From positions 558,001-622,000 of the forward strand of contig JAFKGD010000001.1 in the NCBI GenBank assembly GCA_017307855.1: a DNA stretch of 64,000 nucleotides. Direction: 5' to 3'. Position 1 is the first letter of the stretch; every line of letters begins with the position of its first letter. A program made the translations under genes and the position numbers. Below the pieces are notes generated by a model that worked only from the letters and a program-made list of their open reading frames with translations, searched no databases and had not been told where the DNA came from. Source of the DNA: Burkholderiales bacterium. GTDB taxonomy: Bacteria > Pseudomonadota > Gammaproteobacteria > Burkholderiales > Burkholderiaceae_C. This document shows positions 54,514-63,666 of this stretch, in pieces.

Positions 54514-55428
54514 TCAGCCCGAAGGCTGGAAACGCGTGAAACGGGGTTCGGGCAGGCCGGCGACGCCCACGTCGCACGCCAGCAATGCGCCGCTGTCGCC
54601 CAATTGCCCTGGCTCTACCGCGGGCTGGATGGACGTGACGAACAACGTGCGCAGCTCGGGTCCGCCGAAGCAGCACATGGCCGGCTTGGGCACAGGCACC
54701 GCCAGCGACTGCATCAGCTCGCCCTGCCCGTTGAATCGATGGATCTGTCCGGCGTCGTTGCCGCAGATCCAGTAGCAGCCTTCGCTGTCCACCGCCGCAC
54801 CGTCGGGACGGCCAGGCAAGGGGCGCATGTCCACCCAGGGACGGCGGCCGGAGAGCTCACCCGTGCCGGGTGTGCGTTCGAAGGTCCAGATCTGCTGCAC
54901 GGTGGGATGCGAATCGGAAAGCCACGCGCGCCGTCCGTCGGGCGAGAACGCCAGGCCGTTCGACGTGATGAGGCCTTCCACGCGCGGGCCGCTCAGGCCG
55001 TTCTCGTCGAGGACATGGAGCGCACCGGCCGGTTGTGCCAGCGACATGTCCATGACCATCGTGCTGATCCAGAAGCGGCCGTCGGGATCGCAGCGGCCGT
55101 CGTTGAAGCGCATGCCGGGCCGTGCATGCGTGATCGAGGCCATGCGGCGCACAGCCAGCGTTTCCTCTGCCGGCGTGAGCTCGAACACGCCGCTCTCCAT
55201 CGCGGCCACCACGGTGCCCCGCCGCGTCAACGCGATGCAGCCGGTGCGCTCGGGCGTCTCCCAGCTTTGCGTCGCCTGGCGACCCGCGTCGAAGCGGCGC
55301 AGCTGGCGGCCTTCGATGTCGACCCACCACAGTGCCTGGGCTTCGTCATCCCAGACGGGGCTTTCGCCGACGCGATCGCGCGTCGACCCGATCACGCGCC
55401 ATGCGCCCACCTGCAGGATGTCTTGCAT
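54514..55428 (-). CDS. SMP-30/gluconolactonase family lactonase
   Basis: 304 residues, six-bladed propeller. Metal ligands appear as Glu in RVGESPVWDDEAQALWWVDIEG, Asn in RFNDGRCDPDGRFWISTM, Asn in VEGLITSNGLAFSPDGRRAWLSDS and Asp in RPDGAAVDSEGCYWICG. It probably hydrolyses the aldaro-1,5- or 1,4-lactone released by uronate dehydrogenase to the free aldarate. ATG 55428 lies 5 bp after the udh stop, so they are co-translated. The precise lactone is inferred. Confidence 0.88.
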   Translation of the reverse strand: MQDILQVGAWRVIGSTRDRVGESPVWDDEAQALWWVDIEGRQLRRFDAGRQATQSWETPERTGCIALTRRGTVVAAMESGVFELTPAEETLAVRRMASITHARPGMRFNDGRCDPDGRFWISTMVMDMSLAQPAGALHVLDENGLSGPRVEGLITSNGLAFSPDGRRAWLSDSHPTVQQIWTFERTPGTGELSGRRPWVDMRPLPGRPDGAAVDSEGCYWICGNDAGQIHRFNGQGELMQSLAVPVPKPAMCCFGGPELRTLFVTSIQPAVEPGQLGDSGALLACDVGVAGLPEPRFTRFQPSG

Positions 55429-55433
55429 CGCAG

Positions 55434-56240
55434 TCACTCGAACGGGCCGGTGCGCACGAACGCGCCGCCCTGGTACAGCGCCGCGGGGTCGGCAAGGTCT
55501 GGCGCCGGTGTGCGGGCGTACACCGCGTCGCGGAACACGTCCGAGCTGTCCTGCGGCACATAGCCCACGTGGTTGGCGAGACGGTTGTCCCACCACGTCA
55601 CCGCGTTCCTCGACATGCCGAAGATGATGGTGTGCCTGAGCACCGGCGTCGTCAGGCAGGCCGTGACCAGGCGGTGCAGGTCGTCGAAGCTCAGCCAGGT
55701 AGCCAGCATGCGCCGATCCTTGGGCTCGGCGAACGACGAGCCGATGCGGACACAGGCCGTCTCGATGCCCCAGCGGTCGTAGTAGAGCCGTGCGAGGTCT
55801 TCGCCGAACGCCTTGGAGAGCCCGTAGAGACCGTCGGGACGCGCGGGCGCGTCGGCATCGATGGTCTCGCCCTGGCTGTAGAAGCCGGTGACGTGGTTCG
55901 AACTGGCGAACACCACACGCTTGACGCCATGCTTGCGCGCCGCTTCATACAGGTTGTAGAGGCCGACGATGTTGGCTTGCAGGATGGGCTGGAACGCGGC
56001 TTCGACCGAAATACCGCCCAGATGGACGATGGCGTCGACACCCTCCACCATGGCATGGACGGCCTGCGCGTCGGCCAGATCCGCATGCACGATTTCCTCG
56101 CCCGCACCGGCTTCGCCCAGAGCCGCCACGTCGGACAGCCGCAGCACGTCGCAATTGGCCTTGAGGCGCTCGCGCAGCGCCTTGCCCAGACCGCCGGCGG
56201 CGCCGGTCAGCAAGAGCCGGTGATGGACCTTGATCGTCAT
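55434..56240 (-). CDS. udh: Uronate (hexuronic acid) dehydrogenase
   Basis: 268 residues, extended SDR. The NAD-binding motif is RLLLTGAAGGLGKALRERL, DAIVHLGGISVEAAFQPILQANIVGLYNLYEAA follows, and the catalytic Tyr/Lys are in GLYGLSKAFGEDLARLYY, with Ser in VVFASSNHVTGFY. It oxidises D-glucuronate and D-galacturonate to their aldarolactones with NAD+. It is the first gene of the udh-lactonase-TRAP-kdgD unit and is divergent from the GntR regulator, sharing its operator region. Confidence 0.94.
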   Translation of the reverse strand: MTIKVHHRLLLTGAAGGLGKALRERLKANCDVLRLSDVAALGEAGAGEEIVHADLADAQAVHAMVEGVDAIVHLGGISVEAAFQPILQANIVGLYNLYEAARKHGVKRVVFASSNHVTGFYSQGETIDADAPARPDGLYGLSKAFGEDLARLYYDRWGIETACVRIGSSFAEPKDRRMLATWLSFDDLHRLVTACLTTPVLRHTIIFGMSRNAVTWWDNRLANHVGYVPQDSSDVFRDAVYARTPAPDLADPAALYQGGAFVRTGPFE

Positions 56241-56309
56241 GCCCTGTTGTCTCCGTGCGGATTGGCCGGCTGGACTTTCAGCATCGATTTGCTAAAGTGG
56301 CCCCAATCC

Positions 56310-56338
56310 AAGTCATACGTTGTCTGATGACTTGATCA
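56310..56338. promoter_or_regulatory. Divergent udh / gntR operator region
   Basis: An exact dyad AAGTCAT-N10-ATGACTT spans 56310-56333. Overlapping it, the minus strand of 56319-56338 reads TGATCAAGTCATCAGACAAC, matching 15 of 20 bases of the site at 57180-57199. It is the likely binding site of the FadR-type regulator, controlling udh and itself. Confidence 0.55.
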
Positions 56339-56375
56339 TCCAACGCCGCGATTCGGCTTGTCAACTTTTTTTCGC

Positions 56376-57182
56376 ATGAACTCCACGCAAACCCTGACGC
56401 CCCCTCCCCACCCGCCACCCGAGGCCCTGGCAGCCGCGCCCCTGCGGGCGCGTCGGCGCGGGCTGGTCGACGAGATCGTGGCCGAGCTGTCTGCCAACGT
56501 GCGCGACGGCCAGTTGCAGCCGGGCGACAAGCTGCCCACCGAAGCAGAAATCATGTCGCGCTTCGGCGTCAGCCGCACCGTGGTACGCGAGTCGCTCTCG
56601 CGCCTGCAGGCCAACGGCCTGGTCGAGACGCGGCATGGCATCGGAACCTTCGTGCGCCCGCCGCAGGACTCGGGAAACTTCCGCATCGACGTGGCCGACA
56701 TCGCCACGGTCGCAGACGTCATCTCGGTGCTTGAGCTGCGCATCAGCCTCGAGACCGAGGCCGCCGGCCTGGCCGCGCAGCGGCGCACCGACGACAACCT
56801 GGCGGCGATGGAAGCCGCCCTGCACGCTTTCCAGGACGGCGTGGCATCGGGCAGCGACACCGTGCCGTCCGACTTCCTCTTCCACATGGAAGTGGCCCGC
56901 GCCACGGGCAACCGGCATTTCGCCGAACTGATGACTTACCTGGGCACGATGATCATTCCGCGCACGCGCGTGAAGACGCAGCCCAGCGATCCGGAATCGC
57001 GGCTCAAGTACCTCCAGCGCGTCCACAGCGACCACGAGAACATCTACAACGCCATCCGCCATCAGGACATCGACGGCGCCCGCGCGGCCATGCGCACGCA
57101 CCTGTCGAGCAGCCGCGAGCGGCTGCGGCGCAGCGGGCTCGGGTTGTCCCCGGTTGCCATGCCGCCGGATTCCCCTGCATGA
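56376..57182 (+). CDS. GntR-family (FadR subfamily) regulator of the hexuronate/hexarate cluster
   Basis: 268 residues. The winged helix at about 30-95 is RGLVDEIVAELSANVRDGQLQPGDKLPTEAEIMSRFGVSRTVVRESLSRLQANGLVETRHGIGTFV. The FCD domain has Asp/His metal residues in DFLFHMEVARATGNRHF and VHSDHENIYNAIRHQDIDGARAAMRTHL. ATG 56376 was chosen over a TTG six codons earlier. It is divergent from udh and upstream of garD, and similar 20 bp sites occur on both sides, so it is probably a local repressor responding to an aldarate, lactone or dehydrated aldarate. Confidence 0.88.
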   Translation: MNSTQTLTPPPHPPPEALAAAPLRARRRGLVDEIVAELSANVRDGQLQPGDKLPTEAEIMSRFGVSRTVVRESLSRLQANGLVETRHGIGTFVRPPQDSGNFRIDVADIATVADVISVLELRISLETEAAGLAAQRRTDDNLAAMEAALHAFQDGVASGSDTVPSDFLFHMEVARATGNRHFAELMTYLGTMIIPRTRVKTQPSDPESRLKYLQRVHSDHENIYNAIRHQDIDGARAAMRTHLSSSRERLRRSGLGLSPVAMPPDSPA

Positions 57183-57205
57183 TCATGTTGTACGACAACT
57201 GATCA
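57180..57205. promoter_or_regulatory. Operator-like dyad overlapping the gntR stop codon
   Basis: TGATCATGTTGTACGACAAC followed by TGATCA. The core GTTGT-ACG-ACAAC is a perfect dyad, flanked by TGATCA on both sides. FadR-subfamily operators commonly have a GT-N-AC core. It lies 8 bp before ATG of the downstream oxidoreductase gene and shares 15 of 20 bases with 56319-56338. Confidence 0.6.
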
Positions 57206-57212
57206 GGATTTC

Positions 57213-58256
57213 ATGAGTCTGAATCGCTTGCCGGTGGCCATCGTCGGCGCCGGCATGGGCTCTGCGCCCCACTTCCGCAGCCTGGACGACCTCGCCGGCG
57301 AGATCGACGTCCGCTGGGTTGCATCACGGGATCCGGCCCGGCTGGCCGCCGTGGCCCTGCCCGCCGGCGCCCGCGCGACCGTCCGCCTGGACGACGTGCT
57401 GGAAGATCCGCAGGTCAAGGCGGTCGTCGTGCTGACGCCGCCGTCCGCGCATCTGGAAGTGGTGCGGCGGGTGGCGCAGGCCGGCAAGCACGTGCTCGTC
57501 GAGAAGCCGCTGGAGATCGACCTGCCCCACGCCGTCGAGCTGGTCGAGTGCTGCGAAGCCGCCGGCGTGTCGCTGGGTGTGATGCTGCAGCACCGGCTGC
57601 GCGATGGCGCCCTGCATCTCGCCCGCCTGCTGGCCGAGGGCCGGCTCGGCAGGCTGACCGGCGTGCAGGCGTCGGTGCGCTGGTGGCGTCCTCAGGACTA
57701 TTACGACGTGCCGGGCCGCGGCACGCTGGCGCGCGACGGCGGCGGCGTGCTCATGACGCAGGCCATCCACACGCTGGACCTGCTGCTCACCCTTTGTGGC
57801 GAGCCCGAGCAGGTCACTGGCGCCATCACCACCAGTGCCGCCCACTCCATGGAATGCGAAGACACCGCAACCGCGCTGCTGCACTACGCCGGGGGCATGC
57901 TAGGTGTCGTGCATGCCACCACCGCGGCGCCGCCGGGTTACCCGGAGGTCATCGCCATCGACGGCACCCTGGGCAGCGCCACGCTCGAATCGGGTGAACT
58001 GCGCGTGCGCTATGCGGACGGCCGCACCGAACATGCAGGTGCGTCGGTGGGCACGGGCGGCGGGGCCGACCCGATGGGCTTCGACCACGCGCCACACCGC
58101 GCCGTGCTGCGCGACTTCTTCCTGGCCGTGAGCGCCGGCCGGACGCCCGCCGTCACCGGACGCAGCGCGCTGGCCGTGCACCGGTTGATCGCGGCCATTG
58201 TCGAATCGTCCCGTCGTGGCGCGCGGGTCGCGCCCGGCTTCCTCGCTTCATCATGA
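57213..58256 (+). CDS. Gfo/Idh/MocA family oxidoreductase
   Basis: 347 residues. The Rossmann motif is [19 protein letters not shown], the family Lys is in [17 protein letters not shown], and the substrate-side His is in [20 protein letters not shown]. These NAD(P)-dependent enzymes oxidise or reduce sugars and sugar acids. It begins 30 bp after the GntR gene and overlaps garD by 4 bp, so it acts in the same pathway, perhaps on an epimer or lactone of a uronate. The exact substrate is unknown. Confidence 0.88.
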   Translation: MSLNRLPVAIVGAGMGSAPHFRSLDDLAGEIDVRWVASRDPARLAAVALPAGARATVRLDDVLEDPQVKAVVVLTPPSAHLEVVRRVAQAGKHVLVEKPLEIDLPHAVELVECCEAAGVSLGVMLQHRLRDGALHLARLLAEGRLGRLTGVQASVRWWRPQDYYDVPGRGTLARDGGGVLMTQAIHTLDLLLTLCGEPEQVTGAITTSAAHSMECEDTATALLHYAGGMLGVVHATTAAPPGYPEVIAIDGTLGSATLESGELRVRYADGRTEHAGASVGTGGGADPMGFDHAPHRAVLRDFFLAVSAGRTPAVTGRSALAVHRLIAAIVESSRRGARVAPGFLASS

Positions 58257-59833
58257 CGGTCACCTCTCCCCTCACCATCCGCATGCACGAAGCGGACAAC
58301 GTCGCCATCGTCGCCAACGAGGGCGGCCTGCCTGCAGGTACCACCTTGCCCGGCGGCCTGGTGCTGCGCGACCGGGTGCCGCAGGCGCACAAGGTGTCGC
58401 TGGTGGACATCGCCGAAGGCGCGCCGGTGATCCGCTACGGCGTGGTGATCGGCACCGCAGTCCAGGCGTTGCCTGCCGGCAGCTGGGTGCACGAGCGCCT
58501 GCTGCGCATGCCCGAGGCGCGATCGCTTGAGGGCCTGCCCATCGCCACGGTGAAGCCGCCCGCGCCCGAGCCGCTGACCGGCTACACCTTCGAGGGCTAT
58601 CGCAACGCCGACGGCTCGGTGGGCACGCGCAACATCCTGGCCATCACGCAGACGGTGCAGTGCGTGGCCGGGGTGACCGAGTTCGCCGTGCAGCGCATCA
58701 AGGCCGAGCTGCTGCCGCGCTTTCCCAACGTGGACGACGTGGTGGCGCTGGAGCACACCTACGGCTGCGGCGTGGCCATCGACGCGCCCGACGCGGTGAT
58801 TCCCATCCGCACGTTGCGCAACATCAGCCTCAACCCCAACTTCGGCGGCGAGGTGATGGTGGTGAGCCTGGGATGCGAGAAGCTGCAGCCCGAGCGCCTG
58901 CTGCCGCCGGGCAGCATCCCCTTGATCGACGAGCGGGCCGTGGCCGACGTGGGCACCAGCGCCGGGACAAAGCTCGACGTGGTGTGCCTGCAGGACGACG
59001 CGCACGTGGGCTTCATGTCGATGATCGAGTCGGTGATGCGGCAGGCCGAGGTGCATCTGGAACGCCTGAACGCGCGCCGCCGCGAGACGGTGCCCGCCAG
59101 CGAGCTGGTGGTGGGCGTGCAGTGCGGCGGCAGCGATGCGTTCAGCGGCGTGACGGCCAACCCGGCCGTCGGCTTCTGCACCGACCTGCTGGTGCGCGCA
59201 GGAGCCACGGTGATGTTCAGCGAGGTGACCGAGGTTCGCGACGGGATCGACCAGTTGACCGCGCGCGCCGCCACGCCCGACGTGGCGCAGGCCATGATCG
59301 ACCAGATGGCCTGGTACGACGCTTACCTCGATCGCGGGCGCGTGGACCGCAGCGCCAACACCACGCCGGGCAACAAGAAGGGCGGGCTGTCGAACATCGT
59401 CGAGAAGGCGATGGGCTCGATCGTCAAGAGCGGCAGCGTGCCGATCTCGGGCGTGGTGGCGCCGGGCGAGAAGGCCAGGCAGCGCGGCCTGCTGTACGCG
59501 GCCACGCCTGCCAGCGACTTCATCTGCGGCACGCTGCAACTGGCGGCTGGCATGAACCTGCATGTTTTCACCACGGGGCGCGGCACGCCGTATGGCCTGG
59601 CCGAAGTGCCCGTCATCAAGGTGGCCACGCGCACCGAACTCGCGCGCCGATGGCACGACCTGATGGACGTGAACGCCGGCCGCATCGCCGACGGCGAGCT
59701 CACCATCGAGGAAGCCGGGTGGGAGATGTTCCGGCTGATGCTGGACGTGGCGAGCGGGCACAAGAAGACGTGGGCCGAGCACTGGAAGCTGCACAACGCG
59801 CTGGTGCTGTTCAACCCGGCGCCGGTGACTTGA
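58253..59833 (+). CDS. garD: Galactarate dehydratase (GarD/UxaA family)
   Basis: 526 residues, the GarD length. The N-terminal SAF-type domain begins [26 protein letters not shown]. The UxaA-like core has [79 protein letters not shown] and [20 protein letters not shown]. The Cys residues likely help bind the metal centre. It dehydrates galactarate to 5-dehydro-4-deoxy-D-glucarate, which KdgD then uses. The ATG overlaps the preceding stop. Confidence 0.95.
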   Translation: MTVTSPLTIRMHEADNVAIVANEGGLPAGTTLPGGLVLRDRVPQAHKVSLVDIAEGAPVIRYGVVIGTAVQALPAGSWVHERLLRMPEARSLEGLPIATVKPPAPEPLTGYTFEGYRNADGSVGTRNILAITQTVQCVAGVTEFAVQRIKAELLPRFPNVDDVVALEHTYGCGVAIDAPDAVIPIRTLRNISLNPNFGGEVMVVSLGCEKLQPERLLPPGSIPLIDERAVADVGTSAGTKLDVVCLQDDAHVGFMSMIESVMRQAEVHLERLNARRRETVPASELVVGVQCGGSDAFSGVTANPAVGFCTDLLVRAGATVMFSEVTEVRDGIDQLTARAATPDVAQAMIDQMAWYDAYLDRGRVDRSANTTPGNKKGGLSNIVEKAMGSIVKSGSVPISGVVAPGEKARQRGLLYAATPASDFICGTLQLAAGMNLHVFTTGRGTPYGLAEVPVIKVATRTELARRWHDLMDVNAGRIADGELTIEEAGWEMFRLMLDVASGHKKTWAEHWKLHNALVLFNPAPVT

Positions 59834-60443
59834 ATCTCTCCTCTTTGTTCTTCTGTCTGTTGCCGGTGAGTCGGTGAGGGAGAGAGGGGGCTGGGGGCGG
59901 CAGACGTCACCGGCCCTTCGGGCTTCCTTGCGCTGCTCGCGCCTCGGGGGGCCGCCGCAAACTCGCCTTCGGCTCAAACATGCGGCGTCCTTTTTCCCCA
60001 AGGCGCTGCGCTGCTCAGCGGTGCCTAACAGTCGCCCCCAGCCCCCTCTCTCCCTCACCTCGGCATGGTGAAGCTCGGAAGGTGAAGTCACCCCAGTTAC
60101 TAGGCGCACTGCCGAGCGGACGGCGAGTCCGGGTGCGGCAACTCTTACATCGCCACAAGCCAGGCGGGCCGTGCCTGCGCGCCGACCCATGTACACCGCC
60201 GAGGAGCGCAGCGGCGGGCGGACGAGGGCCGAGCATGTTTGAGCGGAAGGCGAGTTTGCGAGGACCCCGCCCGGCGCGAGCACCGCAGGGCAGCCCGAAG
60301 GGCCGGTGGACCTGGGTCGGCGCGCAGGCACGGCCCGCCTGGCGCCGCCACCGAAGGCAGCCCGACACAGGCCAGATGCACCGATTCCTCCCGTTGCAAT
60401 TCCCCGCTTGACGCCCCCGTCGACTCTGTAACACGTCGATAGA
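59834..60443. repeat. Gene-free region made of nested long inverted repeats
   Basis: About 610 bp after garD. Three pairs are visible: 59873-59899 with 60033-60059 (27 bp, exact), 59956-59983 with 60233-60260 (27 of 28 bp) and 60159-60189 with 60313-60343 (31 bp, exact). The pairs interlock rather than nest simply, since the second pair spans the first right arm and the third left arm. Open frames here have repetitive Arg/Ala/Pro content and are not supported as genes. It looks like a cluster of extragenic repeat elements. Confidence 0.75.
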
Positions 60444-60445
60444 AT
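60440..60445 (+). promoter_or_regulatory. Possible -10 element of psd
   Basis: TAGAAT within CGATAGAATGCCCC, about 53 bp before the TTG start of psd. No convincing -35 at 17 bp spacing was found (TTGACG at 60408 is 26 bp away). The ATG inside this box at 60444 is therefore more likely promoter than start codon. Confidence 0.35.
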
Positions 60446-60497
60446 GCCCCGTTGCCTCTGCATCCACGAGGCAAGCGCCAAGAAGAAGGGTTCCCGT

Positions 60498-61364
60498 TTG
60501 TCCGATCGTCTCGCCGTCCTGCCCCAGTACCTGCTGCCCAAGCAGGCCCTCACCCAGCTCGCCGGACGCTTCGCAGGGGCGAAGGCCGGGGGTGTCACGC
60601 AGGCCGCGATCCGCTCCTTCATCCGCAAGTACAAGGTGAACATGGACGAGGCGCTCGACAGCGACCCCGCCGCCTACGCCACCTTCAACGAATTCTTCAC
60701 GCGCGCCCTCAAGCCCGGCGCGCGCCAGTTGGCCGACACCGACCTGATCTGCCCCGTGGACGGCGCCATCAGCCAGTTCGGCGCCATCGAGCGTGGCCGC
60801 ATCCTGCAGGCCAAGGGCCACGACTACACCGTGGCCAGCCTCGTCGGCGGTGACGTCCAACTGGCCAACCGCTTTGTCGATGGACGCTTCGCCACCATCT
60901 ACCTGAGCCCCCGCGACTACCACCGCATCCACATGCCCTGCGACGGGCGCCTTTTGCGCATGATCCACGTGCCCGGCGCGCTGTTCTCGGTCAACCCGAC
61001 CACTGCGCGCGGCGTGCCCGGTCTGTTTGCGCGCAACGAGCGCGTGGTGTGCGTGTTCGAGCACGAACGCTTCGGCTGCTGGGTGCTGGTGCTGGTGGGC
61101 GCCACCATCGTGGGCAGCATGGCCACCACCTGGCACGGCGTGGTCAACCCGCCGCGCGCGGGCACCTTGCGCGAGTGGCGCTACGACACGCAGGACGTAC
61201 GGCTGGCCCAAGGCGACGAGATGGGCCGCTTCCTGCTGGGTTCCACGGTGGTGATGCTCTTTGCGCCCGATGCCAGCGGCATCTCGCCCACGTTCAACCC
61301 GGCCTGGCAACCGGCTGGCGCCGTACGGCTGGGCGAGCCCATGGCCGACTGGCCTGGCGCCTGA
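60498..61364 (+). CDS. psd: Phosphatidylserine decarboxylase proenzyme
   Basis: 288 residues from TTG 60498, giving MSDRLAVLPQYLLPKQ, the family-like N-terminus; AAGGG precedes it. The in-frame ATG at 60444 would add 18 residues and overlap a likely -10 box. Motifs are FNEFFTRALKPGARQL, CPVDGAISQFGAIERG, YLSPRDYHRIHMPCDG and the self-cleavage LGST in FLLGSTVVML, where Ser becomes the pyruvoyl group. It makes phosphatidylethanolamine at the inner membrane. It is a housekeeping gene with no operon partner here. Confidence 0.95.
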   Translation: MSDRLAVLPQYLLPKQALTQLAGRFAGAKAGGVTQAAIRSFIRKYKVNMDEALDSDPAAYATFNEFFTRALKPGARQLADTDLICPVDGAISQFGAIERGRILQAKGHDYTVASLVGGDVQLANRFVDGRFATIYLSPRDYHRIHMPCDGRLLRMIHVPGALFSVNPTTARGVPGLFARNERVVCVFEHERFGCWVLVLVGATIVGSMATTWHGVVNPPRAGTLREWRYDTQDVRLAQGDEMGRFLLGSTVVMLFAPDASGISPTFNPAWQPAGAVRLGEPMADWPGA

Positions 61365-61383
61365 CGGCGAACGCGGCAACGCG

Positions 61384-61414
61384 AAAAAAAGGCGGGCTCC
61401 GTGCCCGCCTTTTT
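61384..61414. terminator. Bidirectional rho-independent terminator between psd and tctA
   Basis: A7 then GGCGGGC-TCCGT... with GCCCGCC and TTTTT: a 7 bp G+C stem with an A-run on the left and a T-run on the right. It serves the convergent psd (+) and tctA (-) genes. Confidence 0.92.
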
Positions 61415-61432
61415 CATGGGAAGCCCGCAGCC

Positions 61433-62992
61433 TCAGGGCGCGGTGCCCGGGCGCACCGCTTCGGTCGGCGCCACCGGCACATCGGCCGCCACGCGCTCGG
61501 CTACCGGCTGGCCGGGGCGGCGCATGAAGCCCCACACCGTCCAAAGCAGCAGCGCCGCCGAACATGCCAGCAGCCCGGCGCTGATGGGGCGGTCGACCAG
61601 CGTGTTCCAGTTGCCGCGCGAGAGCAGCAGCGCGCGGCGCAGGTTCTCTTCCATCATCGGCCCGAGGATGAAGCCCAGCAGCAGGGGTGCGGCCTCGAAC
61701 TTGAGCACGGCCATGACGTAGCCGATCACGCCCACGAAAGTCACCATGTACACGTCGAAGGTGTTGTTGTTGACGCTGTACACACCCAGCGCGATGAACA
61801 CGAGGATGGCCGGATACAGCACACGGTACGGGATCTTGAGGATGCTCGCCCACACGCCCACGAACGGCACGTTGAGGATCACCAGCATGATGTTGCCGAT
61901 GATGAAGCTGGCGATCAGGCCCCAGTAGAGCGCCGGCTGCTCGCTGATCATGGTCGGGCCCGGCTGGATGCCGTGGATGATGAGCGCTCCCATCATCAGT
62001 GCCATCACCGCATCGCCCGGGATGCCTAGCGACAGCGTCGGCACGAAGGCCGTCTGCACGGCGGCATTGTTGGCGGTCTCGGGCGCCATGATGCCCTCGA
62101 TGGCGCCGTTGCCGAAGCGCGAGGGGTCCTTGGCGACCTTTTTTTCCACCGCATAGGCCATGAACGACGCGATGGCCGCACCCGTACCCGGCAGGGCGCC
62201 GAAGAAACTGCCCACCACCGAGCCACGCGCCATCGGTGCGACGGAGCGCCGGACGTCGTCCCGGGTCGGGATCAGCGAGCGCAGCGTCACCTTGGACGAT
62301 TTGTCTTCCTTGGGGATGTTGTTGATGCTGGACACCACCTCCGAAACACCAAACACGCCCATCGCCAGCGCCACCAGGTTGATGCCGTCGGTCAGCTCCG
62401 GGAAGCCGAAATCGAAGCGCGCCACGCCGGTGTTCACATCGGTGCCCACCATGCCCAGCAGCAGGCCGAACACCACCATGGCGATGCCCTTGGCCGGCGC
62501 GCCGCCAGCAAGCGTGGAGGCGGCCACCAAGCCCAGCAACATCATCGAGAAGTATTCGGCCGGGCCGAACTTCATGCCCAGTTCGGAGATCGTCGGTGTG
62601 AACAACACCAGGATGGCCAGGCCGAACATCGCGCCGCCAAAGGAGGCCACCGTCGTCATGAACAGCGCGACCCCCGCGCGCCCTTGCCGGGCCATCGGGT
62701 AGCCATCGAGGCAGGTCACCGCTGCCGATGGCGATCCTGGCAGGTTCAGCAGGATGGACGCCGTCGAGCTGCCGTACTGACCGCCGTAGTACACGCCAGC
62801 CAGCATGATGATGGCCGCGTCGGGCGGGATGTGATACGTGATCGGCAGCAGCAGCGAGATGGTGGCCAGCGCGCCGATGCCGGGCAGCACGCCCACCACG
62901 GTGCCCAGCAGCACGCCGATGAAGCAGTACAGCAGCGTGATCGGGGAGAAGGCCGACGCGAAGCCGGCGCCCAGGTTGGAGAGGAGTTCCAC
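61433..62992 (-). CDS. tctA: Tripartite tricarboxylate transporter large membrane subunit (TctA)
   Basis: 519 residues with about eleven membrane helices. Family signatures: GVLLGTVVGVLPGIGALATISLLLPITY, GVYYGGQYGSSTASILLNLPGSPSAAVTCLDGYPMARQGRAG, KGIAMVVFGLLLGMVGTDVNTG and SFFGALPGTGAAIASFMAYAVEKK. It is the channel of a Na+-driven importer for carboxylates. It follows tctB by 50 bp. No tctC is adjacent; a Bug protein from elsewhere must serve it. Confidence 0.94.
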   Translation of the reverse strand: MELLSNLGAGFASAFSPITLLYCFIGVLLGTVVGVLPGIGALATISLLLPITYHIPPDAAIIMLAGVYYGGQYGSSTASILLNLPGSPSAAVTCLDGYPMARQGRAGVALFMTTVASFGGAMFGLAILVLFTPTISELGMKFGPAEYFSMMLLGLVAASTLAGGAPAKGIAMVVFGLLLGMVGTDVNTGVARFDFGFPELTDGINLVALAMGVFGVSEVVSSINNIPKEDKSSKVTLRSLIPTRDDVRRSVAPMARGSVVGSFFGALPGTGAAIASFMAYAVEKKVAKDPSRFGNGAIEGIMAPETANNAAVQTAFVPTLSLGIPGDAVMALMMGALIIHGIQPGPTMISEQPALYWGLIASFIIGNIMLVILNVPFVGVWASILKIPYRVLYPAILVFIALGVYSVNNNTFDVYMVTFVGVIGYVMAVLKFEAAPLLLGFILGPMMEENLRRALLLSRGNWNTLVDRPISAGLLACSAALLLWTVWGFMRRPGQPVAERVAADVPVAPTEAVRPGTAP

Positions 62993-63042
62993 GGTGTTCT
63001 TTCTTGTCCTGTCGTCGGTTGTCTCTCAGGGGGCGGGCCGCA

Positions 63043-63498
63043 TCAGCGGTTCCACCACACCAGCGGCAGCATCATGTTCAGGCCCACGCTGAAGATCAGC
63101 ACGGTGACCACCGTGACGCCGATGGCCACGAACACACGGCCGCGCCACGTGATCTCGCGGTCGGCCAGCGAGGCCATGAAGCTCGCGAGGAAGGTGGCGG
63201 CGACCAGGCCCAGCGATTGCAACGTGGCAGCGAACAGCAGGATCGAGCCGATCACCCAGGCGAAGTTGCCCCACTGGAGGCGCAGCGGCGCGCCCGCGCC
63301 GCGCCTGAGGGCGGGCAGCGCGATCAATGCGCCCAGCGCCACCAACACCCAGCCCAGCACCGTGGGGAAATAGCCCGGCCCCATGCGTTCGGCCGAGCCG
63401 AATCCGTAGCGCCGCGAATAGAGCGCGAAGAACAGACCGGCAGCGGCCACCAGGGCCCCGCCGATCACGTCGCGGTGATCCATGTCTTTCATCTGCAA
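63043..63498 (-). CDS. tctB: Tripartite tricarboxylate transporter small membrane subunit (TctB)
   Basis: 151 residues with four helices. The pattern VIGGALVAAAGLFFALYSRRYGFGSAERMGPGYFPTVLGWVLVALGALIALPAL is the TctB N-terminal signature, and the second half has WVIGSILLFAATLQSLGLVAATFLASFMASLA and VFVAIGVTVVTVLIFSVGLNMMLPL. It works with TctA just downstream on the same strand. Confidence 0.9.
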   Translation of the reverse strand: MQMKDMDHRDVIGGALVAAAGLFFALYSRRYGFGSAERMGPGYFPTVLGWVLVALGALIALPALRRGAGAPLRLQWGNFAWVIGSILLFAATLQSLGLVAATFLASFMASLADREITWRGRVFVAIGVTVVTVLIFSVGLNMMLPLVWWNR

Positions 63499-63666
63499 TC
63501 CTCGTGATGTGACGGCCGCACAACGGCCGCCGTGAACGAGGTCGCACTATCGGCGCGAAGGGCTGACCTCGCGCTGACCCGATGGGTACTGACTATTGCG
63601 TATGGCTGGGCGGCGCATGGCGCGCGATGGCCTCGCCATGCTCCGGCGCGGCGTTCCCCGCAGGGC

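Noticed and set aside
60145-60474. Small open frames (both strands) in the inverted-repeat region after garD
   Set aside because: Their sequences are repetitive and arise from the inverted repeats; no ribosome site or motif supports them.
60444-60497. ATG 60444 as the psd start
   Set aside because: The ATG lies within TAGAATG, a likely -10 box, and the added 18 residues do not fit the family N-terminus. TTG 60498 with AAGGG upstream fits better.
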